A stretch of DNA of 64,000 bases. Origin: Streptomyces rhizoryzae. Lineage in GTDB: Bacteria > Actinomycetota > Actinomycetes > Streptomycetales > Streptomycetaceae. This document shows positions 10,941-19,518 of the stretch, piece after piece. The number at the start of each line of letters is the position of its first letter. Within the stretch, counting starts at the first letter, position 1. Made by a program: the position numbers and the translations under genes. Under the pieces are notes generated by a model. The model ran no database searches. It saw only the letters and a program-made list of their open reading frames with translations, and was not told where the DNA came from. The DNA lies in the NCBI RefSeq assembly GCF_023155275.1, contig NZ_JALMUV010000011.1, forward strand, positions 87,056 to 151,055, in the 5' to 3' direction.

Positions 10941-12016
10941 TGCTTGCGCAGCTCGTGCAGGACGCCGGAGACGGCCGCGGTCAGCGGGACGGACAGCAGC
11001 ATGCCGAGGATCCCGGCGACACTGGCCCCGGCGGTGATCGCCAGCATCACGACCGCCGGGTGCATCTGCACCGTACGGCTCTGGATCATCGGCTGGAGCA
11101 CATGGCCCTCCAGTACCTGGACGGCGACGACCACACCGAGCGCCCAGAGCGCGATCACGACGCCGCGGTCCGCGAACGCCACCAGGATCGCCACCGCGCC
11201 GGAGATGAAGGCCCCGAGGTAGGGGATGTAGGCGCCGACGAAGACCAGGGCGCCCAGGCCGAAGGCGCCCGGCACCTTCAGGACCAGCAGCCCGACGGTG
11301 ATGCAGAGGGCGTCGATCAGCGCGATGAAGGTGGTGCCGCGCATGAAGCCCTCGATGGACTGGAAGCCGCGCCGGGCCATCCGTTCCAGCTGCGGCGCGG
11401 AATTGCGGGGCGCCCAGTCGTGCAGCGCGCGGACCGCCTTGTCCGAGTCGCGCAGGAAGAAGAACGTCAGCAGCAGCGCCAGCACCGCTGCGGCGATGAA
11501 CTGGCCGACGATGCTCACCCCGGCCAGCAGCCCGGAGGCCGCGGTGCTGCCGAACTTGCTGACCAGCGTCTTGGCGTTGGTGGCGAGATCGCTGAGCGAG
11601 TTTCCGGCCATGCCGACGTGCTTGGAGAGGTCCGCCGCCGCGTCCTTGAGCGAGGCGATGATCTGGTCGCCGGTCTCGACCAGCGCGCTGACCACGATGT
11701 ACCCGGCGCCGCCGACCACGATCACCAGCACCGCACAGGTCAGGCCGGCCGCCAGCGACCGGTTCAGGCGCATCGCCACCAGCCGCCGGTACAGCGGCCC
11801 GAGCAGCGCGCTACCCAGCAGCGCCAGCAGGACGGGCGTGACCGCCGCGCTCAGTTCGACGCAGAGCCATCCGCCGACGGCCAGCACCGCCGCGACCAGC
11901 AGAGCGGCCGCGCACCAGGCGGCGGCACGACGGGCCTCGATCGGGAGCAGCGGCGGGGAGTGCGGCGGCCGGCCGGGCTCGGCACCGCTCCGGTTGTGAT
12001 CCGAGTCGTTTCGCAC
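10862..12016 (-). CDS. AI-2E family (PerM-like) transporter
   Basis: A 384-residue polytopic membrane protein. About eight hydrophobic segments are visible: a pair near the N-terminus, another pair with the signature ALLGSALLGPLYRRLV nearby, and a C-terminal group including the conserved FGLGALVFVGAYIPYLG and the IALWALGVVVAVQVLEGHVL region. The family has about eight membrane helices and includes AI-2 exporters and PerM proteins; the substrate is unknown. GTG 12016 is the most likely start; longer versions would read through a parS site and are unconvincing, and no strong ribosome-binding site marks the choice. The 3' end overlaps the convergent phosphatase gene. Confidence 0.85.
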   Translation of the reverse strand: MRNDSDHNRSGAEPGRPPHSPPLLPIEARRAAAWCAAALLVAAVLAVGGWLCVELSAAVTPVLLALLGSALLGPLYRRLVAMRLNRSLAAGLTCAVLVIVVGGAGYIVVSALVETGDQIIASLKDAAADLSKHVGMAGNSLSDLATNAKTLVSKFGSTAASGLLAGVSIVGQFIAAAVLALLLTFFFLRDSDKAVRALHDWAPRNSAPQLERMARRGFQSIEGFMRGTTFIALIDALCITVGLLVLKVPGAFGLGALVFVGAYIPYLGAFISGAVAILVAFADRGVVIALWALGVVVAVQVLEGHVLQPMIQSRTVQMHPAVVMLAITAGASVAGILGMLLSVPLTAAVSGVLHELRKHYAAGPGTDASGGSGPEDSPTAPASS

Positions 12017-12099
12017 CCCGACAGTCCACCACGGCCCGCCGGCCGCCGACGTCCATGGGGCGGGGTCGCCACGGTTCCCGGCACGGCGCGTACGGCGGT

Positions 12100-12113
12100 G
12101 TTTCACGTGAAAC
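12100..12113. other. parS: parS site 4
   Basis: Exact GTTTCACGTGAAAC with T/A flanks (full 16-bp palindrome), 31 bp from the next site. Confidence 0.93.
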
Positions 12114-12119
12114 ATGCGT

Positions 12120-12155
12120 GCGGGGGCGGTGTTTCACGTGAAACACCGCCCCCGC
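12120..12155. terminator. 36-bp perfect palindrome centred on parS, probable pirin-gene terminator
   Basis: GCGGGGGCGGT arms enclose a parS core, making every base of 12120-12155 self-complementary. It lies 22 bases downstream of the pirin stop codon on the minus strand, where a terminator is expected. It could serve both as a ParB site in DNA and as a hairpin in RNA. Confidence 0.6.
12131..12144. other. parS: parS site 5
   Basis: Exact GTTTCACGTGAAAC with T/A flanks, at the centre of a 36-bp perfect palindrome. Confidence 0.93.
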
Positions 12156-12176
12156 GGACCCGCTGACGCCGGCCGC

Positions 12177-13130
12177 TCACACCTCGTCGGCGGGGATCGT
12201 GCCCAGCCGCCCGGCCTGGAAGTCCTCGAAGGCCTGGGCCAGTTCGGCGTGGGTGTTCATGACGAACGGGCCGTAGTGCCTCATCGGCTCGCGGATCGGC
12301 AGCCCGCCCAGCAGCACCACCTCGAAGTTCGGGCTGCGGGACTCCTGGCTCTCGTCGGCGCGGATCGTGAGCGCGTCGCCCGCCCCGAAGACGACCGTCT
12401 GCCCCATGTGGAACGGGCGGCCCTCCGCACCGGCGGTGCCCCGGCCGGACAGGGCGTAGGCGAGCGCGTTGAAGTCCGCCCGCCAGGGGAGCGTCACCTC
12501 GGCGCCCGGGTTCACCGTCAGGTGCATCATCGTGATCGGGGTGTGGGTGACGCCCGGCCCGCGGTGGCCGTCGAGGTCGCCCGCGATCAGCCGCAGCAGC
12601 GCACCGCCGTCGCTGGAGGTCAGCAGCTTGACCTGGCCGCCGCCGATGTCCTGGTAGCGCGGCGCCATCATCTTGTCGCTCTTGGGGAGGTTCACCCACA
12701 GCTGGAGGCCGTGGAAGAGGCCGCCCGACATCACGAGCGACTCCGGCGGCGCCTCGATGTGCAGCAGGCCGGAGCCCGCGGTCATCCACTGGGTGTCCCC
12801 GTCATTGATGACCCCGCCGCCCCCGTGGGAGTCGCGGTGCACGAACGTGCCGTCGAGCAGGTAGGTGACGGTCTCGAAGCCCCGGTGCGGGTGCCACGGC
12901 GTGCCCTTGGGCTCGCCGGGCGCGTACTCCACCTCGCCCATCTGGTCCATCATGATGAACGGGTCGAGGTGGGCGTAGGCGATGCCGGCGAAGGCGCGGC
13001 GCACCGGGAAGCCCTCGCCCTCGAAACCGGTCGGTGCGGTGCTGACGGCCAGCGCGGGCCGGGTGCGCGCCCCGGCGGGTGCGGCGACCCTCGGCAGGGT
13101 CAGCGGGTTCTCCACGGTCACAGCGGGCAT
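12177..13130 (-). CDS. Pirin family protein
   Basis: A 317-residue bicupin. The N-terminal cupin has the pirin metal-site motif HPHRGFETVTY and the following DSHGGGGVINDGDTQWMTAG stretch; the C-terminal pirin domain begins near residue 185. Family members bind Fe2+ or another metal; some are quercetin dioxygenases, and a Streptomyces pirin has been reported to affect acyl-CoA dehydrogenase activity and redox balance. It sits one gene away from a large acyl-CoA dehydrogenase. ATG 13130 follows GAGGAGGCC. A palindrome just upstream suggests repressor control. Confidence 0.9.
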   Translation of the reverse strand: MPAVTVENPLTLPRVAAPAGARTRPALAVSTAPTGFEGEGFPVRRAFAGIAYAHLDPFIMMDQMGEVEYAPGEPKGTPWHPHRGFETVTYLLDGTFVHRDSHGGGGVINDGDTQWMTAGSGLLHIEAPPESLVMSGGLFHGLQLWVNLPKSDKMMAPRYQDIGGGQVKLLTSSDGGALLRLIAGDLDGHRGPGVTHTPITMMHLTVNPGAEVTLPWRADFNALAYALSGRGTAGAEGRPFHMGQTVVFGAGDALTIRADESQESRSPNFEVVLLGGLPIREPMRHYGPFVMNTHAELAQAFEDFQAGRLGTIPADEV

Positions 13131-13150
13131 GACGGCCTCCTCGGTCGTTC

Positions 13151-13175
13151 GCTTTTCAATAAGTTAGTTGAAAGC
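13151..13175. promoter_or_regulatory. Operator-like palindrome in the pirin promoter
   Basis: GCTTTTCAA, eight bases, TTGAAAGC, 20 bases upstream of the pirin start. The A/T-rich symmetric form resembles MarR-family operators; no MarR gene is in the window, so the regulator is unknown. Confidence 0.55.
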
Positions 13176-13318
13176 TGAACAACTCGCAAGGTGTGCGCTA
13201 TTCCGTTGGCGAGTACGGTGATGTTTCCGCAGGCCAGAGAGGCGCGGAAGCAGATGGTGGGGCGCAGGGCGAGCCAGGAGGCCGGTCAGCCCGCCAGCCG
13301 GCCGCGCGGCGAGAACGG

Positions 13319-13789
13319 CTAGCCGTACATCCGGCGCATCGCGAAGTCGACCATCTGCTCCACGGCCTTGGCGTCGAAGACCATCCGGTGGTCGCCCTCC
13401 ATGTCGAGGACGAAGCCGTAGCCGGTGGGCAGCAGGTCGAGCACCTCGGCGCCGGTGATCACGAAGTACTTGGACTCCTTGCCCGCGTACCGGCGCAGCT
13501 CCTTGAGCGAGGTGAACATCGGGATCACCGGCTGCTGGGTGTTGTGCAGCGCCAGGAAGCCGGGGTTGTCACCGCGCGGGCAGTAGACCTTGGACGTCGA
13601 GAAGATGCCCTGGAAGTCCTCGGCCGACATCGACCCGGTGGTGAAGGCGCGCACCGCGTCGGCCAGCGACGGCGGGGACGGCTCCGGATACAGCGGCTGC
13701 TCGCCATAGCCCCCGGGGGCCGGTTGCTGCGGCGGGGGCGGCGCTCCGTACTGCTGCCCGGCACCCGCGTTCTGGTCGTAGCCGTACAT
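13319..13789 (-). CDS. SseB-like domain protein
   Basis: A 156-residue cytoplasmic protein. Residues 1-45 are Gly/Pro/Gln/Tyr-rich (YGYDQNAGAGQQYG onwards) and probably disordered. About 46-156 match the N-terminal SseB domain family found widely in actinomycetes, with the LRRYAGKESKYFVITGAEVL segment typical. The name derives from a Salmonella enhanced-serine-sensitivity/secretion gene; the actinomycete proteins have no assigned function. There is no signal peptide. It is divergent from the acyl-CoA dehydrogenase gene, 189 bp apart. Confidence 0.8.
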   Translation of the reverse strand: MYGYDQNAGAGQQYGAPPPPQQPAPGGYGEQPLYPEPSPPSLADAVRAFTTGSMSAEDFQGIFSTSKVYCPRGDNPGFLALHNTQQPVIPMFTSLKELRRYAGKESKYFVITGAEVLDLLPTGYGFVLDMEGDHRMVFDAKAVEQMVDFAMRRMYG

Positions 13790-13978
13790 GCGGCACAGCG
13801 TACTGATTCGGGGCGGAGGCGGGGGACGCTCGTCACAGATCGGCCGTAAGGGGTTGCTTCTTATTACCGGTGGGTAGCATCATCGTAGCTACTTGCTGGT
13901 ATTGCGTATCGAGGTCCCTTCCTCGCATCGAGGTCTTCCTCGCACGAGGCCCTCCCGAACCCTTACGGAGCCGTACCC

Positions 13979-15805
13979 ATGGGGCACTACAAGTCGAATC
14001 TCCGCGACATCGAGTTCAACCTCTTCGAGGTGTTCGGCCGCGACAGCGTGTACGGCACCGGGCCGTTCGCGGAGATGGACGTCGACACCGCCAAGAGCGT
14101 GCTCTCCGAGATCGCCCGCCTGTCGGAGAACGAGCTGGCCGACTCCTTCGCCGACGCGGACCGCAACCCTCCGGTCTTCGACCCGGACACCAACACCGCG
14201 CCGGTCCCGGACACCTTCAAGAAGAGCTACCAGGCGTACATGGACGCCGAGTGGTGGCGGCTGGGCATCCCGGAGGAGATCGGCGGCACCACCTCGCCGC
14301 GCTCGCTCCTGTGGGCCTTCGCCGAGACGATCCTGGGCGCCAACCCCGCCGTGTGGATGTACGCCTCCGGTCCCGCCTTCGCCGGCGTCCTCTTCGAGGA
14401 GGGCACCGACCAGCAGAAGCACATCGCCAAGATCGCGGTGGAGAAGGGCTGGGGCTCCACCATGGTGCTGACCGAGCCCGACGCCGGCTCGGACGTCGGC
14501 GCCGGCCGCACCAAGGCGATCCAGCAGGAGGACGGCTCCTGGCACATCGAGGGGGTGAAGCGCTTCATCACCTCCGGTGAGCACGACATGTCGGAGAACA
14601 TCCTCCACTACGTCCTCGCCCGCCCCGAGGGCCACGGCCCGGGCACCAAGGGCCTGTCGCTCTTCCTCGTGCCGAAGTACGAGTTCGACTTCGAGACCGG
14701 TGAGCTGGGCGAGCGCAACGGCGTCTACGCCACCAACGTCGAGCACAAGATGGGCCTGAAGGCGTCCAACACCTGCGAGATGACCTTCGGCGACCGCCAC
14801 CCCGCCAGGGGCTGGCTGATCGGCGAGAAGCACGACGGCATCCGCCAGATGTTCCGGATCATCGAGTTCGCGCGGATGATGGTCGGCACCAAGGCGATAG
14901 CCACCCTCTCGACCGGCTACCTCAACGCCCTGGAGTACGCCAAGGAGCGCGTGCAGGGCCCCGACCTGGCGGCCTTCACCGACAAGAGCGCCCCCCGCGT
15001 GACGATCACCCACCACCCCGACGTCCGCCGCTCGCTGATGACGCAGAAGGCGTACGCCGAGGGCATGCGCGCCCTGGTGCTCTACACCGCCACCGTCCAG
15101 GACGAGATCATCGTCAAGGAGGCCGCGGGCGAGGACGCCTCCGCCGAGCACGCGCTGAACGACCTGCTGCTGCCGATCGTCAAGGGCTACGGCTCGGAGC
15201 GGTCCTACGAGCAGCTGGCCCAGTCGCTCCAGACCTTCGGCGGCTCCGGCTACCTCCAGGAGTACCCGATCGAGCAGTACATCCGGGACTCCAAGATCGA
15301 CACGCTCTACGAGGGCACCACCGCCATCCAGGGCCAGGACTTCTTCTTCCGGAAGATCGTCCGCAACCAGGGCGCCGCGCTGACCCGGCTCTCCGAGACG
15401 ATCAAGTCGTTCCTGGCCGACGCCGAGGGCGGCGCGGAGCTGGAGCAGGCCCGCGGCGAGCTGGCCAAGGCCGCCGGCGACCTGGAGGCGATCGTCGGCG
15501 CCATGCTGACCGACCTCGCCGCCACCGAGAAGGACGTCACGTCCATCTACAAGGTCGGCCTGAACACCACCCGCCTGCTGATGGCTTCCGGTGACGTCGT
15601 CGTCGGCTACCTCCTCCTCAAGGGCGCCGCGGTGGCGGCCGGAAAGCTGGAGGGCGCGTCGTCCAAGGACAAGCCGTTCTACCAGGGCAAGATCGCGGCC
15701 GCGAAGTTCTTCGCGCACAACGTCCTGCCGGGTGTCGCGGTGCAGCGGCAGCTCGCCGAGTCCATCGACCAGTCCCTGATGGAGCTGGACGAGGCCGCGT
15801 TCTAA
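13979..15805 (+). CDS. Acyl-CoA dehydrogenase (large FadE type)
   Basis: A 608-residue flavoprotein, about 200 residues longer than short or medium-chain acyl-CoA dehydrogenases because of an extra N-terminal part and a C-terminal helical domain (Acyl-CoA_dh_C-like, about 470-605). FAD-binding [13 protein letters not shown] lies near 162-174 and the catalytic Glu is in [12 protein letters not shown] (Glu445). It should catalyse the first, alpha-beta desaturation step of beta-oxidation on fatty acyl-CoA, in the cytoplasm. The 189-bp upstream gap must hold its promoter. A terminator hairpin follows. Confidence 0.93.
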   Translation: MGHYKSNLRDIEFNLFEVFGRDSVYGTGPFAEMDVDTAKSVLSEIARLSENELADSFADADRNPPVFDPDTNTAPVPDTFKKSYQAYMDAEWWRLGIPEEIGGTTSPRSLLWAFAETILGANPAVWMYASGPAFAGVLFEEGTDQQKHIAKIAVEKGWGSTMVLTEPDAGSDVGAGRTKAIQQEDGSWHIEGVKRFITSGEHDMSENILHYVLARPEGHGPGTKGLSLFLVPKYEFDFETGELGERNGVYATNVEHKMGLKASNTCEMTFGDRHPARGWLIGEKHDGIRQMFRIIEFARMMVGTKAIATLSTGYLNALEYAKERVQGPDLAAFTDKSAPRVTITHHPDVRRSLMTQKAYAEGMRALVLYTATVQDEIIVKEAAGEDASAEHALNDLLLPIVKGYGSERSYEQLAQSLQTFGGSGYLQEYPIEQYIRDSKIDTLYEGTTAIQGQDFFFRKIVRNQGAALTRLSETIKSFLADAEGGAELEQARGELAKAAGDLEAIVGAMLTDLAATEKDVTSIYKVGLNTTRLLMASGDVVVGYLLLKGAAVAAGKLEGASSKDKPFYQGKIAAAKFFAHNVLPGVAVQRQLAESIDQSLMELDEAAF

Positions 15806-16110
15806 GGACCGCGCCGGAAGCCGCCGGTCCGGGAGCTGTTCCCGGACCGTCACCGGCTTCTCAGAAAGCTCTCAGAATCACTGAGGAGACTGTGGGGGCC
15901 CGCCTCTCTTCCCCCGGCGAGGCGGGCTCCTCCCTTTCCGCACCGGACGGTGCGGGCGGGCCCCCTGGTACGGCTGCGGCCGGCCGGGACGAACAGCGCG
16001 GCGTTCTGGCCGCACCACCGCTCCGGAATGCGGAAATCGTGGCCGGAAGGCAATGGAGTCGCGCCCCGGGGGCGCACGGCAGAACGGAGTTGGCTCCTTA
16101 TGCTGAATCC
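15806..16110. other. 305-bp intergenic region
   Basis: It holds the terminator at 15825-15849 and then sequence with no recognisable gene or clear promoter, before the aminopeptidase start. An in-frame upstream extension of the aminopeptidase exists here but has no similarity to M18 enzymes. Confidence 0.5.
15825..15849 (+). terminator. Hairpin after acyl-CoA dehydrogenase
   Basis: 10-bp arms CGGTCCGGGA / TCCCGGACCG around GCTGT, 20 bases past the stop codon. Confidence 0.75.
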
Positions 16111-17406
16111 ATGACCAACTCCGCCCGCTTCGACCGCGGCCACACCGACGACCTGATGTCCTTCCTCGCCGCCAGCCCCTCGCCCTACCACGCGGTGGCG
16201 AACGCGGCGGAGCGGCTGGAGAAGGCCGGCTTCCGGCAGGTGGCGGAGACCGACGAGTGGGACGGCCGGAGCGGTGGCCGGTACGTCCTCCGCGGCGGGG
16301 CGATCATCGCCTGGTACGTCCCGGAAGGGGCGGGCCCCGCGACCCCGTTCCACATCATCGGGGCGCACACCGACTCCCCCAACCTCCGCGTCAAACCGAT
16401 CCCGGACACCGGTACCCGCGGCTGGCGGCAGATCGCCGTCGAGATCTACGGCGGCACGCTGCTCAACACCTGGCTCGACCGCGACCTCGGGCTCAGCGGC
16501 CGGATCACGCTCGCCGACGGCAGCAGCCGGCTGGTCCACGTGGACCGGGCGCTGCTGCGGGTGCCGCAGCTGGCCGTGCACCTGGACCGCTCGGTGAACT
16601 CCGAGGGCCTCAAGCTCGACAAGCAGCGCCACATGACGCCGATCTGGGGCCTGGGCGAGGTCGCCGAGGGCGATCTGATGGCGTTCGTGGCCGAGGAGGC
16701 CGGGGTCCCGGCCGAGGACATCAAGGGCTGGGACCTGATGGTCCACAGCGTGGAGCCGCCCGCCTACCTCGGGCGCGACCGGGAGCTGGTCGCCGGTCCG
16801 CGGATGGACAACCTGCTGTCCGTGCACGCCGGTACGGCGGCGCTGGCTGCGGCGGCCACCTCGGGCGCGCCGCTGACCGCCATCCCGGTGCTGGCCGCCT
16901 TCGACCACGAGGAGAACGGCAGCCAGTCCGACACCGGTGCGGACGGCCCGCTGCTCGGCACGGTGCTGGAGCGTTCGGTCTTCGCCCGCGGCGGGACGTA
17001 CGAGGACCGGGCGCGGGCCTTCGCGGGCACCGTCTGCCTGTCCTCGGACACCGGCCACGCGGTGCACCCCAACTACAGTGACCGGCACGAGCCGGGGCAC
17101 CACCCGATGCCCAACGGCGGGCCGATCCTGAAGGTGAACGTCAACCAGCGGTACGCGACCGACGGCACGGGGCGGGCGGTGTTCGCCGCCGCCTGCGAGC
17201 GGGCCGGGGTGCCGTGGCAGTCCTTCGTGTCCCACAACTCCATGCCGTGCGGCACCACCATCGGCCCGATCACCGCCGCCCGGCACGGCATCCGGACGGT
17301 GGACATCGGTGTCGCGATCCTGTCCATGCACTCGGCCCGCGAACTGTGCGGCGCCGAGGACCCCTATCTGCTCGCGCACGCGCTGACAGCCTTCCTGGAG
17401 AGCTGA
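16111..17406 (+). CDS. apeB: M18 family aminopeptidase (aspartyl aminopeptidase)
   Basis: A 431-residue zinc aminopeptidase that removes N-terminal acidic residues from peptides. M18 metal-site and catalytic motifs are all present: HTDSPNLRVKP (His86, Asp88), DHEENGSQ, SSDTGHAVHPNY, SHNSMPCGTTIGP and the C-terminal MHSARELCG His. No signal peptide, so cytoplasmic. ATG 16111 is the start that matches family length (about 430); an upstream in-frame extension is not M18-like. The stop codon is followed after one base by the TTG start of the AfsR-like regulator, implying co-translation. Confidence 0.93.
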   Translation: MTNSARFDRGHTDDLMSFLAASPSPYHAVANAAERLEKAGFRQVAETDEWDGRSGGRYVLRGGAIIAWYVPEGAGPATPFHIIGAHTDSPNLRVKPIPDTGTRGWRQIAVEIYGGTLLNTWLDRDLGLSGRITLADGSSRLVHVDRALLRVPQLAVHLDRSVNSEGLKLDKQRHMTPIWGLGEVAEGDLMAFVAEEAGVPAEDIKGWDLMVHSVEPPAYLGRDRELVAGPRMDNLLSVHAGTAALAAAATSGAPLTAIPVLAAFDHEENGSQSDTGADGPLLGTVLERSVFARGGTYEDRARAFAGTVCLSSDTGHAVHPNYSDRHEPGHHPMPNGGPILKVNVNQRYATDGTGRAVFAAACERAGVPWQSFVSHNSMPCGTTIGPITAARHGIRTVDIGVAILSMHSARELCGAEDPYLLAHALTAFLES

Positions 17407-17407
17407 G

Positions 17408-19369
17408 TTGGACTTCTCACTGCTCGGCCCGATCTCCGTGACGAACGGCTCCGAAGAGCTGTCGCTCGGGCCCGCCAAACGGCGCAGTGTGCTGGCACTG
17501 CTGCTTCTGCAGCCCAACACCACCGTCCCACTGGAGCAGTTGATCGACTCCCTGTGGGAGGACGAGCCACCCGAGCACGCCCGCACCGTCGTCCAGGGGC
17601 ATGTCTCGCGGCTGCGCGCCACGCTGGCCGCGGGCGGTGCCGAGGCGTACGGCATCGAGCTGGCCACCCACGGGTCGGCGTACCTGCTGCGGCTGCCGGA
17701 AGAGTTGATCGACGCCCACCGCTTCGGTGAACTGGTGGCGCTCGCGCGGCCGGAGGCCGCCCCGGCCGACGCCGTCCCGCTGCTGCGGGAGGCGCTGGGG
17801 CTGTGGCGCGGGCCCGCGCTGACCGGCACGGTCACCAGTCCGCCGTTCGCGGCCGCCGCGCACGCCCTGGAGGAGCGCCGGCTGACCGCCGTCGAGGCGC
17901 TGGCCCGGGCCTACGGCGCGCTCGGCGAGCACGAACAGGGCGCGGCCATGCTCTACTCGGCGGCCGTCAACCATCCGCTGCGGGAGGGGCTGATCGCCGC
18001 GCTGATGCGGGCGCTGTTCCGGACGGGGCGGCAGTCCGACGCGCTGGAGTGGTACCACCGCACCCGGCGGCTGCTCAGCGAGGAGCTGGGCGTCGACCCC
18101 GGCGAGCGGCTGCGCGCGGCGTACGAGGAGATCCTGCGCGCGGAGGCCGGCGACGGCGGTCCGAAGGCCGCGGCACCCGGCCGCGGGGGCGGCAGCGGTC
18201 CGGCCGACGGCCGCACGTTTCACGTGAAACATGGTTCCGACGGGGCCCCGGCCGCTGCCGGACAGGCGGGTGCGTCCGGTGCGCAGTCCGGCCGGCCCCG
18301 GGCCGGCGCGGCGCCGCGGCTGCTGCCCCGGCCCCCGGCCCGCTTCCTGGGACGCGAAGGCCAACTGGCGGCGCTGACCGAGGCGTTGCTGGACCGTACG
18401 ACCGGAGAGAGCCCGCTGGCGGTGGTGGCGGGTCCGGCCGGGGTCGGCAAGACCGCGTGCGCCGTGCAGTGGGGCCACCTCCAGGCCGGGGCGTTCCCGG
18501 ACGGGCAGCTCTTCGCCGATCTGCGCGGCTTCGGCGAGGGCGACGAGGCGGCGCCGGCCGAGATCCTGCGCGACTTCCTCCAGGCGCTCGGCACCCCGCC
18601 GGAGCGGGTACCGGGCTCCGCGCAGGCCGCCTCGGCACTGTTCCGCTCACTGGTCGCCGAACGGCGGCTGCTGGTCGTCCTGGACAACGCGCGGAGCTCG
18701 GCACAGGTGCGCCCGCTGCTGCCCGGCGGTCCGCACTGTGCCACGGTCGTCACCAGCCGCAGCCGGCTCGACGGGCTGGTCGCCACCGACTGCGCCCGTC
18801 CGGTGGGGCTTCAGGCGCTGGGCCATGAGGAGGGCACGGCCCTGCTCGGCGCGATGCTCGGACCCGACCGGGTCGCGGAGGATCCGGCCGCGGCCCGCGA
18901 ACTGGTGGACCTGTGCGACGGGTTGCCGCTGGCGCTGCGGGCCGCGGCCGCCCAGCTGACCGCCCGGCCGCGCTGGCGGCTGGCCCGGCTGGCCTCCGCG
19001 CTGCGCGACGAGCGGCGGCGGCTGGCCCTGCTGTCGGCGGAGGACACCGGGGTCGCGGCGGCGCTGCGAGTGTCCGTCGCCCGGCTGTCCGCGGATGACG
19101 CGCGGCTGCTCCGGGCGCTGGCGAACAGTCCCGACGGGCACCTCAACGCGTCGGCCGCGGCGGCGCTCGCCGGGTACGACCAGGAGCGCACCCAGGACGG
19201 GCTCGAACGGCTCGCGGAGATGCACCTGGTGGACGAGGAAGCCACCGACGTCTACACGATCAGCGCCCTGACCCAGCTGTTCGCCCGGGACGAGGGCGGT
19301 GCGGGGCCGCGGCGGGAGAGCGGAGGCGCGGCGGAGTCCGGCGAGCCGGGCGGGCGTCCGGGCGGCTGA
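17408..19369 (+). CDS. AfsR/SARP-type regulator (BTAD plus NB-ARC ATPase)
   Basis: A 653-residue putative transcription factor. Residues 1-95 are an OmpR-type winged helix (MDFSLLGPISV start, PAKRRSVLALLLLQP) and 96-250 a bacterial transcriptional activation domain. A low-complexity linker at about 255-310 follows, then an NB-ARC-like ATPase from about 315 with P-loop GPAGVGKT (342-349) and RLLVVLDNARSSAQ as Walker B. A winged-helix-like region ends near 640. The TPR domain of full AfsR (about 990 residues) is absent. It starts with TTG one base after the aminopeptidase stop. The linker contains an exact parS site read as TFHVKH (270-275). Targets are unknown; no antibiotic cluster is nearby. 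Confidence 0.88.
   Translation: MDFSLLGPISVTNGSEELSLGPAKRRSVLALLLLQPNTTVPLEQLIDSLWEDEPPEHARTVVQGHVSRLRATLAAGGAEAYGIELATHGSAYLLRLPEELIDAHRFGELVALARPEAAPADAVPLLREALGLWRGPALTGTVTSPPFAAAAHALEERRLTAVEALARAYGALGEHEQGAAMLYSAAVNHPLREGLIAALMRALFRTGRQSDALEWYHRTRRLLSEELGVDPGERLRAAYEEILRAEAGDGGPKAAAPGRGGGSGPADGRTFHVKHGSDGAPAAAGQAGASGAQSGRPRAGAAPRLLPRPPARFLGREGQLAALTEALLDRTTGESPLAVVAGPAGVGKTACAVQWGHLQAGAFPDGQLFADLRGFGEGDEAAPAEILRDFLQALGTPPERVPGSAQAASALFRSLVAERRLLVVLDNARSSAQVRPLLPGGPHCATVVTSRSRLDGLVATDCARPVGLQALGHEEGTALLGAMLGPDRVAEDPAAARELVDLCDGLPLALRAAAAQLTARPRWRLARLASALRDERRRLALLSAEDTGVAAALRVSVARLSADDARLLRALANSPDGHLNASAAAALAGYDQERTQDGLERLAEMHLVDEEATDVYTISALTQLFARDEGGAGPRRESGGAAESGEPGGRPGG
18217..18230. 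other. parS: parS site 6, inside a coding sequence
   Basis: Exact GTTTCACGTGAAAC inside the AfsR-like gene, in the linker between the BTAD and NB-ARC domains. It is the only exact copy in the window that lies within a gene. Confidence 0.92.
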
Positions 19370-19518
19370 GCGGCGAGGTGGCGGGGCGGACGTTAGGGAG
19401 GCGTTAGCCGGACGGCAGCGGCGGTCGGCAGTCTTGTGGGCAGACCGCAGGAGAGACCGGGCCGACCGAGCCGGGCCGGACCAGGGCGCGCCCCGCGCCC
19501 GCCGAGGGGGGACTTGCC

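Noticed and set aside
12017..12166. Proteins beginning MFHVKH at several loci (also 4600s, 20500s, 25000s, 39300s)
   Set aside because: These reading frames simply translate parS (CAC GTG AAA reads HVK, and the other frame reads VSRET). They lack ribosome-binding sites and family similarity. Only the AfsR-like gene at 17408 truly contains the site in frame.
13221..13322. 33-codon ORF between pirin and the SseB-like gene
   Set aside because: ATG start but no ribosome-binding site, low-complexity product, and its end overlaps the SseB-like gene's stop. Not enough support.
17408..19369. Pathway-specific activator of an antibiotic cluster
   Set aside because: The regulator has SARP-like domains, but none of the neighbours is a biosynthetic gene, so a cluster-specific role is not supported.
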